Below, in pieces: positions 1 through 8,268 of a stretch of 64,000 nt of DNA (position 1 is the first letter of the stretch; each line of letters begins with the position of its first letter). A program made the position numbers and the translations under genes. The DNA comes from Candidatus Poribacteria bacterium. Its GTDB lineage: Bacteria; Poribacteria; WGA-4E; WGA-3G. The stretch is taken from positions 3,596,001 to 3,660,000 of the forward strand of contig OY282386.1 in assembly GCA_958295945.1 (NCBI GenBank). Direction: 5' to 3'. Below the pieces are notes generated by a model. The model was given only the letters and a program-made list of their open reading frames with translations. It was not told the DNA's origin and did no database searches.

Positions 1-300
1 CCACTTTATAATACTTAATTGTCCATTGATAAAAGCAACATCTTTCCTAAGATTATTTATATCTGTGCTCAATACTGATACTTTTTTGTCTACATGGTCG
101 CGCAATCTTTTCTCTAATTCGCTCATATTCTCTGTCATATTCTTATCCAATTGGCGTATCTCTTTGATAAGTTCTACATACTGTGAAGTTGACAAGTCAG
201 AGTCAGAAGTTTGACCAGATTGGGCAAATCCAATAGAATGCATAAAAAGGACAAAGAAAATCCCCAAAATACATAAAAGAATTGTTCGTTGAATTAACAT
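1..300 (-). CDS. Secreted coiled-coil protein, N-terminal part (runs off the window)
   Basis: An open frame reads from an ATG at 300 leftward to base 1 with no stop, giving the first 100 residues. A good ribosome site (AAGGAA) lies just upstream of the ATG. Residues 1-25 form a signal peptide (hydrophobic stretch ILLCILGIFFVLFM, then SIGFAQS, a likely cleavage site). The mature part is charged and heptad-like (YVELIKEIRQLDKNMTENM, then SELEKRLRDHV), predicting a coiled coil. I do not recognise the family. The 62-residue plus-strand frame at 26-214 is its antisense shadow. The C-terminus lies outside the window, so no function can be given. Confidence 0.75.
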   Translation of the reverse strand, partial: MLIQRTILLCILGIFFVLFMHSIGFAQSGQTSDSDLSTSQYVELIKEIRQLDKNMTENMSELEKRLRDHVDKKVSVLSTDINNLRKDVAFINGQLSIIKW

Positions 301-433
301 TATAATTCCTTAGATTTATAGTAATAAACTATGTTATTATAGCATATCTCTGAACGCTGATAAAACGCACTTACCAATGTTAGTCTTAATTATAGCACAA
401 ATTTGCATTTTTTGCTAAATTAACGCTTCTAAA

Positions 434-563
434 GGGCATGTAAAGTTTTTGGCATTAACCGCCTAATTCATTGTCCGAGGGAACTCCGATTGCCGACAGT
501 TCGCGATTCGGCGATCGCTTCTATAGGATGTCTGTGTCCATTTAGCAATAACTTTACGTCAAC
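434..563. repeat. Degenerate miniature inverted-repeat element
   Basis: The 301-662 interval has no gene. It holds an element whose left end (GCATGTAAAGTTTTTGGCAT) and right end (reverse complement GACGTAAAGTTATTGCTAAA) form an imperfect terminal inverted repeat. These ends resemble those of the 175-bp elements at 34777 and 36013. The interior carries an imperfect hairpin built from GGGAACTCCGATT and its partner around CGATTCGGCGATCGC. The same core occurs in the opposite orientation at 41237. This is probably an old non-autonomous insertion. Confidence 0.55.
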
Positions 564-662
564 ATACCAAATTGAATAAAATATCTTTTTTTTGATATTT
601 AACTATCCTTTCCAACAGTCAAGACTCTATTATATCAAATGCCATAATTAAGGAGATTTGAA

Positions 663-1226
663 ATGAGTAACGAACGTGATACCAAAAGGGAAATTCGGAG
701 AATAGTCCGTATGTTGGAGACAACATCGAAGCATCTTGACCGTGCCTCCGTATTAGACAATCTTTCGGATGGGGAAGCACGATGCATCCGACAATTCAAT
801 AACGCTTTGGCAAGATTAAATGATTTAGAAGCATTGCCAGAAGGATTGTTTGATCCGTTAGAAGAAAACGCATCTCTCGGAGATATCGGTTTTGCCTACA
901 ATCAAGTTTCTACTTACCTCAAAGAAGGGTTCGGATTTGATATAGATTACGAATTTAAGCAGGAAAAGGAAACTATCGGCAACATTATGAAAGATGTTGG
1001 TGAGGCTGTAAGTCGGACTATCTTCAGTGCAACGGAAGATTCTGATGATCCCGATTCCGATGGTTCTGCCACAGTTGAAGTCGTTGAAATTGAGGATGAC
1101 GATACACCTGATCCTGTAGAACCGCGCCTTGAAAAACTTGAAGAACAGATGGAAACTGTCGTCCAGATACTTCAAGAAATGCGTCCTAAAAAGAACAAAA
1201 AGGACAAAAAGGATGACAAGGAATAG
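663..1226 (+). CDS. Hypothetical acidic protein
   Basis: This 187-residue protein is preceded by a strong ribosome site (AAGGAG, 7 nt from the ATG). Residues 1-110 are mostly helical and charged. Residues 123-152 are a highly acidic, low-complexity linker. Residues 155-175 look like a short coiled coil (RLEKLEEQMETVVQILQEM). The tail is lysine-rich (KKNKKDKKDDKE). There is no signal peptide, so it is probably cytoplasmic. The basic tail and acidic linker could suit nucleic-acid or protein binding, but I recognise no family. An inverted-repeat element starts 5 bp after the stop codon. Confidence 0.7.
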   Translation: MSNERDTKREIRRIVRMLETTSKHLDRASVLDNLSDGEARCIRQFNNALARLNDLEALPEGLFDPLEENASLGDIGFAYNQVSTYLKEGFGFDIDYEFKQEKETIGNIMKDVGEAVSRTIFSATEDSDDPDSDGSATVEVVEIEDDDTPDPVEPRLEKLEEQMETVVQILQEMRPKKNKKDKKDDKE

Positions 1227-1230
1227 CGTC

Positions 1231-1351
1231 TGATGAAGTATTGATTACGGTTCAGCAGTAATGTTTATCTGTAAGCGCGCATATAATGTCACTAACAAAG
1301 AGAAGCGTGACAATCCTTAATATTGCTGAACTTTAACTTGATACTTCATCA
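1231..1351. repeat. Inverted-repeat (MITE-like) element
   Basis: The ends TGATGAAGTAT...GTTCAGCA (from 1231) and TGCTGAAC...ATACTTCATCA (to 1351) are inverted copies of about 27 bp with a few mismatches in the middle. They enclose roughly 67 bp that include AATGTCACTAAC, a string also seen in the 175-bp elements. It sits between the hypothetical gene and the toxin-antitoxin promoter. It has no coding capacity. It could act as a terminator hairpin or be a dead miniature transposon. Confidence 0.6.
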
Positions 1352-1369
1352 TTGCGCACTAATATTTCC

Positions 1370-1398
1370 TTGAAATTCACATTTAAAACTTGTATAAT
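1370..1398 (+). promoter_or_regulatory. Sigma-70-type promoter of the toxin-antitoxin pair
   Basis: A TTGAAA at 1370-1375 and a perfect TATAAT at 1393-1398 are separated by exactly 17 bp. They lie 36 bp upstream of the antitoxin ATG at 1434. This is the best promoter match I noted in the window. Confidence 0.65.
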
Positions 1399-1433
1399 TG
1401 GTATTAACATAATACTATGATTCGAGGTTTCAG

Positions 1434-1763
1434 ATGAAAAATTCAAAACTTGTCGTTGGACATCTCATGAATGATCAATTGTTCGTGAAATCTGTTCCCT
1501 CTTCAAAATCATTTGCTTGGCTCAAATGGTTAGAAGCAGAAGAACTTGTTGAGTTTTTTGCAGAATTGTTCAAGCTGCTAACACAGATATCGGAAGGTAA
1601 GAAAGATGTTGAAACGCTTTCAATCTTTCTCACCGAATGGCGTGAATCTGCTCTGATTAATTCAGAACCAGATGTATTAGCTGATATTGTTGAAGCAGAA
1701 AATGAATTAGCAACTGGCGGGGGTAAGAAATGGTCCCAGATTAAGCAGGAAATTGGAATTTGA
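1434..1763 (+). CDS. Putative antitoxin of a RelE-type pair
   Basis: The 109-residue protein has a GAGG ribosome site 6 nt before the ATG and lies directly upstream of a RelE/ParE-like toxin. Its stop codon overlaps the toxin start by 4 bases (TTGA), a translational-coupling arrangement typical of type II toxin-antitoxin operons. The sequence is helical and acidic (LEAEELVEFFAELFKLL; DVLADIVEAENELATGGG). I do not see a clear helix-turn-helix or ribbon-helix-helix, so the DNA-binding class is unknown. The antitoxin role is inferred from position and size only. Confidence 0.6.
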   Translation: MKNSKLVVGHLMNDQLFVKSVPSSKSFAWLKWLEAEELVEFFAELFKLLTQISEGKKDVETLSIFLTEWRESALINSEPDVLADIVEAENELATGGGKKWSQIKQEIGI

Positions 1764-2041
1764 ACTTTCGACCATACACACTTGCACCCCTTCCAAGAAA
1801 GGCAGAGAATTTCATCAGGCGGTTAGAGCAGAACACACAGGAGCGAATTAATGCCGCTTTTGAATACATTGTCAGTTCGCCGTTCCGGCACGAAAATCCT
1901 ACAACGATCAAAGCATTACATGGGAATAAGAAAGGACTCTATCGGTATCGTGTAGGAGACATGCGTTTCATTTACCGAGTCGATAGAGAAGAACGACTAA
2001 TACATATACTTCAAATTGACAATCGTGGTGATATTTATTAG
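1760..2041 (+). CDS. RelE/ParE-family toxin (mRNA interferase-like)
   Basis: The 93-residue protein starts at a TTG overlapping the antitoxin stop. It has the RelE layout: an N-terminal helix pair (RKAENFIRRLEQNTQERINAAF) and the motif ENPTTIKALHGNKKGLYRYR. The latter matches the family pattern in which a K-x-L precedes the substrate-binding strands. It ends with VGDMRFIYRVD and a C-terminal strand (IHILQIDNRGDIY). RelE toxins cleave mRNA at the ribosomal A site. The basic residues R61, R63 and R68 fit that role. The length is normal for the family and nothing suggests inactivation. Confidence 0.85.
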   Translation: MNFRPYTLAPLPRKAENFIRRLEQNTQERINAAFEYIVSSPFRHENPTTIKALHGNKKGLYRYRVGDMRFIYRVDREERLIHILQIDNRGDIY

Positions 2042-2053
2042 CCACGATTTTTT
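2021..2053 (+). terminator. Rho-independent terminator of the toxin-antitoxin operon
   Basis: The stem AATCGTGG (2021-2028) pairs with CCACGATT (2042-2049) and runs into a T6 tract. It overlaps the end of the toxin gene, so the last toxin codons form one arm of the hairpin. Confidence 0.7.
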
Positions 2054-2214
2054 CATTTGAACTGATAGCGCGTAGGAACTTAACATCAATAAAAGTCCAC
2101 GAACACTAATCATTGAATCTTAGAAATGACGAAAATATATTTGAGTTTCTTTAAGTATATCATAGCACAAGCACAGTTTCAGCTGAGTACCTAACAACCA
2201 AAGAGCTATTTGCA

Positions 2215-4122
2215 TTACCAGTGCTTGAATGAATACATCCTTTGTCCTGTTGACAGACCTAAAATTGCCCAGAGGCTACCCATAACGAACTCACCAAGCA
2301 TTGCCCCGAAAAACAGTGGGAGAGCCTTGCGATAAGCACCGATGCCTCCATGCCGCACTAATACGGTCTTTATCAACCAAGCAAGAAAAACAGGAAACCA
2401 AAGTCTGCCAAAGTTCCAGTTTCCTGCAAGCGGGTAAGCAAGTGGATGCAGTTGCCACCAGATGAAACGCAACCGCATAAACAGTGTGCAAAGTGTTAGG
2501 ACAATACCGAATCCGAAGAAACCGATGTGTCGCCACTCCGTATCACTCGGTAGTGTCAACCAACGTTGTAGGTCACTGAATGCCTCCTGTCCACGCCACG
2601 TGCCTAAACTACCGTGTTTATAACCCGCATGTAGGAACGCTACAAAACCCATCATGAGTCCAATCACAGTTGCTCCCCACATAACCCATAGCAGCTGACG
2701 ACTGTTGATTGCACCTTTGTCAGCAAGTTTGAATCCTTCCAACTGATTCGGCATCGGCTGTGATCGGTAGTTACGTGTGAACCCATATAAGAATGAGAAT
2801 CCAGTTAGTGTTTGTGCACCTATCTTTCTTGAACCAAACAGTGAAGTGAGGAAAAAACCGGGACCCGCACGATAGAAATCCATTGTCGGTGTACCAAGTT
2901 CGGCACGCATCCGTGTGAACGCTAAGACCAATATGAAGTGAACACTAAAGAAACCGAGGATTCCCCACCACGACATTCCTGCTTTAAGGCAGAATCCAAA
3001 TACAACGGCAATGCTAATCAAAAAACCAAGAAATGCCGTGCGATATCCTATCGGTTCTCCTTCAGCATTTATGTCTGTCTGGACACCGATGATATTACGA
3101 AATACTTTCCATAAATGCTTATGCGTAATCCAAAGAGCAAAAAAACAAAGACCAAAATACGCACCGAGTGATTGCATGTCAATGTGAGGATAACCGGGTG
3201 TTTGATTGAGTCCTGTCATTGACCCAAACACAAGCTGCACCTTCCAGAAAAGATAAAACAACCAACACGATAACGACAAATCCAGCGGCATCAAGAAGCC
3301 GATACCGATAGCATAAGGATTCAGATGGATTGGTGTGGACCCGATAGCATTAAGTGGCTTCTCTGTGAACATCCCTCCAATATCATGGCGAATAGGTATT
3401 GCTGGTATATTTGGAAATAGGAAATTCATCCCATTTAGGAGGTCAAGTCCAAATCCAATACCAAAACCTATCCATAGAAGCTTATTCCGATAGAATGTAG
3501 GACCTTTGGTCATTTCAAAAGGCAGTAGGATTATTGGATAACTTAGTTTTTCATGTTCAATCCACTGCTTCCTTAGTATAGCACTTAGCATCATCATAGA
3601 AAAGGCAAGTGCAGAGAAGAAAAGGGTCCAGAACAGCACTGGTGTCAACCAAGCGCGTATGTGATCCATCTCAAACAGTGTTGAAGTGCCTTCATAGTAC
3701 CCTGTTAATGCGCGGCGATCCATCACTGCAATCCAATCAGGAATATATCGGAAAAACAGCGATTGCCATTCGTTTTCAGGTGTGGCAAACCAACTTGCAT
3801 GCCCCAATATACACATCGTTGCCTGTAATAAGTCATGTCCACAAACAACGCATGCCAACGTAACCATCAGGTAGACCGTCAGCATTTCTGCTTGAGAAAG
3901 TTGCCATTTTGGTAAAAAACGGGTGAGAAGTAGGTTACAGATAGCAACCAAGAAAAGCGTAAAGATGGCATTGAAGAGAATCGCCATCGTGGTGGGATAT
4001 TGTGTTGTCCATACGGTCTCAGTTTGAACAACAAGATAGATATTAAGCGGAAGCGAAAGCAGACCTAAAACAATGGCACGCCATGTGATGTTCTCAGTTA
4101 TCGGATGTGATGGTTTATCCAT
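2215..4122 (-). CDS. Large polytopic membrane protein, DUF6785/DUF6784-like
   Basis: This 635-residue protein has about 13-14 hydrophobic segments from residue 13 to the C-terminus, with no soluble domain. Segments such as WLFYLFWKVQLVFGSMTGL and the HPLAYPLAGNWNFGRLWFP stretch near residues 550-570 match a membrane family common in Planctomycetes and Poribacteria (DUF6785 followed by DUF6784). Its transport substrate, if any, is unknown. It lies 21 bp downstream of the Omp85 gene and is probably the last gene of the vWA/Omp85 operon. A GGAA ribosome site is 10 nt before the ATG. Family assignment is from memory of its hallmark segments. Confidence 0.65.
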   Translation of the reverse strand: MDKPSHPITENITWRAIVLGLLSLPLNIYLVVQTETVWTTQYPTTMAILFNAIFTLFLVAICNLLLTRFLPKWQLSQAEMLTVYLMVTLACVVCGHDLLQATMCILGHASWFATPENEWQSLFFRYIPDWIAVMDRRALTGYYEGTSTLFEMDHIRAWLTPVLFWTLFFSALAFSMMMLSAILRKQWIEHEKLSYPIILLPFEMTKGPTFYRNKLLWIGFGIGFGLDLLNGMNFLFPNIPAIPIRHDIGGMFTEKPLNAIGSTPIHLNPYAIGIGFLMPLDLSLSCWLFYLFWKVQLVFGSMTGLNQTPGYPHIDMQSLGAYFGLCFFALWITHKHLWKVFRNIIGVQTDINAEGEPIGYRTAFLGFLISIAVVFGFCLKAGMSWWGILGFFSVHFILVLAFTRMRAELGTPTMDFYRAGPGFFLTSLFGSRKIGAQTLTGFSFLYGFTRNYRSQPMPNQLEGFKLADKGAINSRQLLWVMWGATVIGLMMGFVAFLHAGYKHGSLGTWRGQEAFSDLQRWLTLPSDTEWRHIGFFGFGIVLTLCTLFMRLRFIWWQLHPLAYPLAGNWNFGRLWFPVFLAWLIKTVLVRHGGIGAYRKALPLFFGAMLGEFVMGSLWAILGLSTGQRMYSFKHW

Positions 4123-4143
4123 AACTGCACAATTCCATATTGC

Positions 4144-6132
4144 TTAAAACGCTCGCATAAATCCAAAATCAAACTTCGGTTTTAGGGATGGAGAGAATGG
4201 AGGATCCAGCGGGAATGCGAGTTCAAGCCGAAAAACACCCGCATTACTAACTCTTGAAAGACCGCCACGCAGTTCAAAGCCAATACTCCGCTTCGGTTCA
4301 AGAATATCAAATGTCTGTGTTCCATTCCAGATATATCCAATATCGGCAAAGAAGGTTCCACCCAACACAAGTCCAAGTCGGATCGGACCTTTGACAAATG
4401 GACTGGCAATGAATGTTACAACTGCGGCAACTGCATCGTCAATCTTCTCAAAAATAGTCCCCCCAAAAATAGAGCGGGATTCCAATCTGAGCAACATCAT
4501 TTTTTCACCACTAAACTGCCGATAATCATATCCTCTTAATCCACTGTAAGACCCGAGGATAACTTGACTTTCACCGCTCAATCCAAACTGCATCTCTGTC
4601 TTAAATTGAACAACAAATGAGTGGTAAAAGTCAAAGAGACCGTTCTTACGATACCCTTTTGCTACCGTATAGATATCATCACCTGAGTTAAATGTATCCT
4701 TGAAGAACAGCGTACTATGCGCCTGCAGCACAGAACGTTCAAACCGATCAGTGAAAATTGAATTGATACCAACAATAGTCTCACTTAGAAATTTATCTCC
4801 TATTGTCCACCCTGACCGCGCCGCTGTTCCAAATATTGACTCTTTCCTATCTGATCCATACCAAGGAGTTGCATACCCATAGGAGACATTGTATTCAGCA
4901 CCAGTATTAAAGTCTTCAACGGGTCCCATCCTTTTGAGAAATCTTGTTTTTCTGTGATATACTCGTTTACGTCCTACGGTAATGCCGATTCTGTTGATAT
5001 TTCTGTCTAACGGTAATGCAGTGGAATCTATCAATCTTTCCACTGTTACATCTCTTAATCTTTGAGAACGTATCCAAAGACCAGTATATATCTGCTGATG
5101 CCTTTCACCAAAATATCGCATCATATCTCCTGAACCAATTTGGACATTTCGATTGAAGGTTGCAGTTTTCTCTCCTGCTTCATACCATCGAACCTGGTCT
5201 ACACCTTCTGAGAGGATCAACCTTGTACTCCAACGACTTTTTAATGTATATTGTGGACGTTCTAACTTAACAACCCATGAGTCTCCTTCGCGTTTCTGAA
5301 TATATTCACCATCAATATTCCAATATGAACTGAACAAACGCGGCATCTCGTATTGCCATTTAAAATAACTACGCGCTTGTTCCTCTATTTCATTAATCCG
5401 TTCATAACGCAATTGTGTGCCATGACCTGAACCATTCAGATTTGTTTCTTGAACATTTAGTAAAAAGGTTGAACTATTTCGACCTATAGGAACATCAATC
5501 GCACCCGTAATAGACCATTCTTCAGTGACAATTACATGAACATTTATTGCCTTCAACTCCTCATCCCAAGAGGAGTCGATATATGCATCACTAATATATC
5601 TTTTTTGTCGTATTATTCTTTCGCTCTCTTCTCTATCATCTTTCGTATATATTTCTCCAGTTTTGAATAAGAGTTCTTGAAGTACTACATCATCATGTGT
5701 TTTTCGGTTTCCCTCAAGTGTGATTTCTCCAATAACCCCTTTATCTATTACAATTCCAATATGTATTTCATTCTCAACAAGTTTAACAGGATCATCCGAT
5801 TTATCAATACGTGCATAAGTAAATCCTTTATTCTTTAGATAACGGACGATAGTTGAGAAATCTTCTTTCAAGACGTTTTCATCATAATCACTGCCAACTT
5901 TTGTTCGCATTAACTGGAGAATATGTTTTTCATCTGGTGTTGAATAGGTGTTTTTTTCTCTGAGTATAATACTCTTGACCGTCCGCGCCTGATTACCGTC
6001 TACCGATTGTCCAATAAGGAGAAATAGAATACATAGTATAAATGTATTCAAGAATCTGTTGGCAACTACATTATATGTTAGTCGCTGCACGCAACGGACA
6101 TAGGACAAAGGTGGTAGGATTGAAGTTTTCAT
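4144..6132 (-). CDS. Omp85-superfamily outer-membrane protein (BamA/TamA-like)
   Basis: The 662-residue protein has a signal sequence (residues 26-46). At least two POTRA-like repeats follow, one around 50-125 and one around 126-205 (GEITLEGNRKTHDDVVLQEL...GEIYTKDDREESERII). From about 215 there is a beta-rich barrel ending in phenylalanine, the usual outer-membrane targeting signature. GLRGYDYRQFSGEKMMLLRLE at about 530-550 resembles the conserved G-x-RG-[YF] region of Omp85 barrels. These proteins insert or export proteins across the outer membrane. It is shorter than BamA (five POTRAs), so it is more likely an accessory member. The ATG overlaps the upstream vWA stop by one base, so the two are co-translated. 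Confidence 0.8.
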   Translation of the reverse strand: MKTSILPPLSYVRCVQRLTYNVVANRFLNTFILCILFLLIGQSVDGNQARTVKSIILREKNTYSTPDEKHILQLMRTKVGSDYDENVLKEDFSTIVRYLKNKGFTYARIDKSDDPVKLVENEIHIGIVIDKGVIGEITLEGNRKTHDDVVLQELLFKTGEIYTKDDREESERIIRQKRYISDAYIDSSWDEELKAINVHVIVTEEWSITGAIDVPIGRNSSTFLLNVQETNLNGSGHGTQLRYERINEIEEQARSYFKWQYEMPRLFSSYWNIDGEYIQKREGDSWVVKLERPQYTLKSRWSTRLILSEGVDQVRWYEAGEKTATFNRNVQIGSGDMMRYFGERHQQIYTGLWIRSQRLRDVTVERLIDSTALPLDRNINRIGITVGRKRVYHRKTRFLKRMGPVEDFNTGAEYNVSYGYATPWYGSDRKESIFGTAARSGWTIGDKFLSETIVGINSIFTDRFERSVLQAHSTLFFKDTFNSGDDIYTVAKGYRKNGLFDFYHSFVVQFKTEMQFGLSGESQVILGSYSGLRGYDYRQFSGEKMMLLRLESRSIFGGTIFEKIDDAVAAVVTFIASPFVKGPIRLGLVLGGTFFADIGYIWNGTQTFDILEPKRSIGFELRGGLSRVSNAGVFRLELAFPLDPPFSPSLKPKFDFGFMRAF

Positions 6133-8210
6133 TATGCTTCGCTCAGTGTAGATTTACTTGACCGGTTTGATAGGAAACCTTCAAGGAGTAAAAGACAAAC
6201 GGTGAGAATCAACAATTCTCCCCATATTTCTCTTCCATGTCTTCTGATGTCTAATTCTTCTGTATCCAACACCCCAGTTTCAGGTGTGATTTCAGCCTGT
6301 GCATCAACACGTTCAGATGCTTGTTGAAATGAAATTGATGTCAAATCCGCCTCAGCAGCAGGTGTATTCACTGCAAAGAAATCTCTGTACAATCTATCTT
6401 GTGCATTTACCTCTACTTGATAGATTCCCGGTTCTTTAGCTAATTCATAACGCATCGTGCCATCTTCAGCTATTGCAGCTGCTGTCATCGCGTCGGATTC
6501 ATTAGAATCGATCCGTTTTATCCAAGCACGTCCTCCCCGGTTCTGTGGATAACTTCCAATATATGTATCACCGACCGTGATGTTGTTTAGCCCGGTGTTG
6601 TGCATCACATATAGCACACACTGTTGAATAAGGGGAAGAAAATATGGATTTACAAGAAATTCGTTGCTATCAGTCTGCTGTTGTAGACTACAGTTGAATA
6701 ACAATAAATTACTTCTCCCAGAACGATGCTGAATAAGGAAAGGTGTATCATCTCCAAACCGCGCAATTATTGATGTATCAGTAGCAGGAGTTAGAGACAT
6801 ACTCTGGTAAAACTGTGGTCCGTATTGACCCGATAGCACACTATCAGGAAAAATCTCAAAAATAGGATGTGTCTCATCGTATTTACTGACTTTTTGCGGA
6901 ATCTGCCATGTAATGAGTTGTCCGAACTGAACTGGCAACCAAGATTTATCATTTGCATCTGCAGCAAATACAATCACATGCTTTCCCTGTCGGATAAACT
7001 CTTGCACCTGTGCATCTGATTCTGATGATAACTCAGACATATCCGCAATGAGAACGATGTCAAAATCCTGAAGTGGATAAGTTTCAAAAGCAGCTGGAGT
7101 ACAATTAGTAGGTTGAATCATGGATGACTTTAATGGTGATCCCGCTGTCTGTTTATGACTTAATGGATTCAGTGCCAAAGAAAGGTATTCGGTCTGTTCA
7201 CTCACAACAAGCACACGTATCTCACCCAATGCATTGTATGTAAAATACCTACGATTGTCCGTATTCAAGCGATCATCAGTCAACTCAAAGAAACCTGTAT
7301 GTGACCCAGAATCTGTGAAGGTATGTGTCATCTTTGTCATTATAGATTCATTTGCGTCAACAGAAAATGTCTGCGTTTTCTTCTTCTCATCATCTACCAC
7401 ATAAGTCAGCGTCGTTTCTGCTATCGGTGTATCAGACTGATTATGTATTGTAGAATTCAGATGGAATGGCAAATCAACACCGATTAGTTGATGTGAAGGC
7501 ACTATTTCTTCAATATAAGTATTATGTGCAACCCCTTTTCTAATAGGCAGTAAAACAATTCGCGACGCAGATCGGTTAGGAATAACACCCCAACCACCCC
7601 AACCATTGTTAGCAAAATCTGATACTATGTAAATTTCTTTGTTCTGTTGTTTAGATTCAGAGAGAATCTCGTGTGCAAGTTCAATACTCGGTTGTACACT
7701 CGTTGCACGAAAAGATACTTTTGCATTTTGGACTGCAGTAATTACACTGTCTATGTCCGGAGTGAGTTGACGAAAAACAGGTTTTGGCACATCAGACATC
7801 AATATGAGTGATGCAGAATCCCCGTGTCTTAATGAACGCAATACATCCGATGCGACATTCTTGCCTTTTTCAAACCAGACACCATCAACATCTTCATATT
7901 GCATGCTATAAGAATTGTCTAACACGATTACTACATCAGTCTTGGCGCGCACTGCTGCGAGCGGTAATCCGAGCGTGAGAAAGGGACGCGCCAATGCCAG
8001 TGCAATTAGGGCAATAATTAGCATGCGTAGCAGAAGAATTAGAAGCTGCTTGAGCTGCACACGCCGCACATTTTGACGATGCGCAGCCACCAAAAACATG
8101 ATGCTACTGAAGTCTACGGTTACCGCCTGACGGCGACTCCAAAGATGTATGAGCAATGGAACTGCAGCAGCGAATAAACCTAAGAGAAACAGTGGATTGA
8201 GAAATGCCAA
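6132..8210 (-). CDS. BatA-type membrane protein with vWA domain
   Basis: The 692-residue protein begins with the aerotolerance/BatA N-terminal module (MAFLNPLFLLGLFAAAVPLL, then IHLWSRR and a second membrane helix). It then has a von Willebrand A domain with MIDAS motif DNSYS at about residues 97-101 (VIVLDNSYSMQYE). A large beta-rich extracytoplasmic region follows, and a C-terminal membrane helix (ELLILTVCLLLLEGFL) near the end. The start is TTG, supported by GGAG 10 nt upstream; no in-frame ATG is as close. It is coupled to the downstream Omp85 gene and follows a transglutaminase-like gene by 58 bp. Transglutaminase-vWA partnerships are common in Bat-like clusters. Confidence 0.8.
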   Translation of the reverse strand: MAFLNPLFLLGLFAAAVPLLIHLWSRRQAVTVDFSSIMFLVAAHRQNVRRVQLKQLLILLLRMLIIALIALALARPFLTLGLPLAAVRAKTDVVIVLDNSYSMQYEDVDGVWFEKGKNVASDVLRSLRHGDSASLILMSDVPKPVFRQLTPDIDSVITAVQNAKVSFRATSVQPSIELAHEILSESKQQNKEIYIVSDFANNGWGGWGVIPNRSASRIVLLPIRKGVAHNTYIEEIVPSHQLIGVDLPFHLNSTIHNQSDTPIAETTLTYVVDDEKKKTQTFSVDANESIMTKMTHTFTDSGSHTGFFELTDDRLNTDNRRYFTYNALGEIRVLVVSEQTEYLSLALNPLSHKQTAGSPLKSSMIQPTNCTPAAFETYPLQDFDIVLIADMSELSSESDAQVQEFIRQGKHVIVFAADANDKSWLPVQFGQLITWQIPQKVSKYDETHPIFEIFPDSVLSGQYGPQFYQSMSLTPATDTSIIARFGDDTPFLIQHRSGRSNLLLFNCSLQQQTDSNEFLVNPYFLPLIQQCVLYVMHNTGLNNITVGDTYIGSYPQNRGGRAWIKRIDSNESDAMTAAAIAEDGTMRYELAKEPGIYQVEVNAQDRLYRDFFAVNTPAAEADLTSISFQQASERVDAQAEITPETGVLDTEELDIRRHGREIWGELLILTVCLLLLEGFLSNRSSKSTLSEA

Positions 8211-8268
8211 TCGATATTATCTCCTACTTGATTCAGATTCCAATTTTGATTTGCGCAAGATTAATTCC

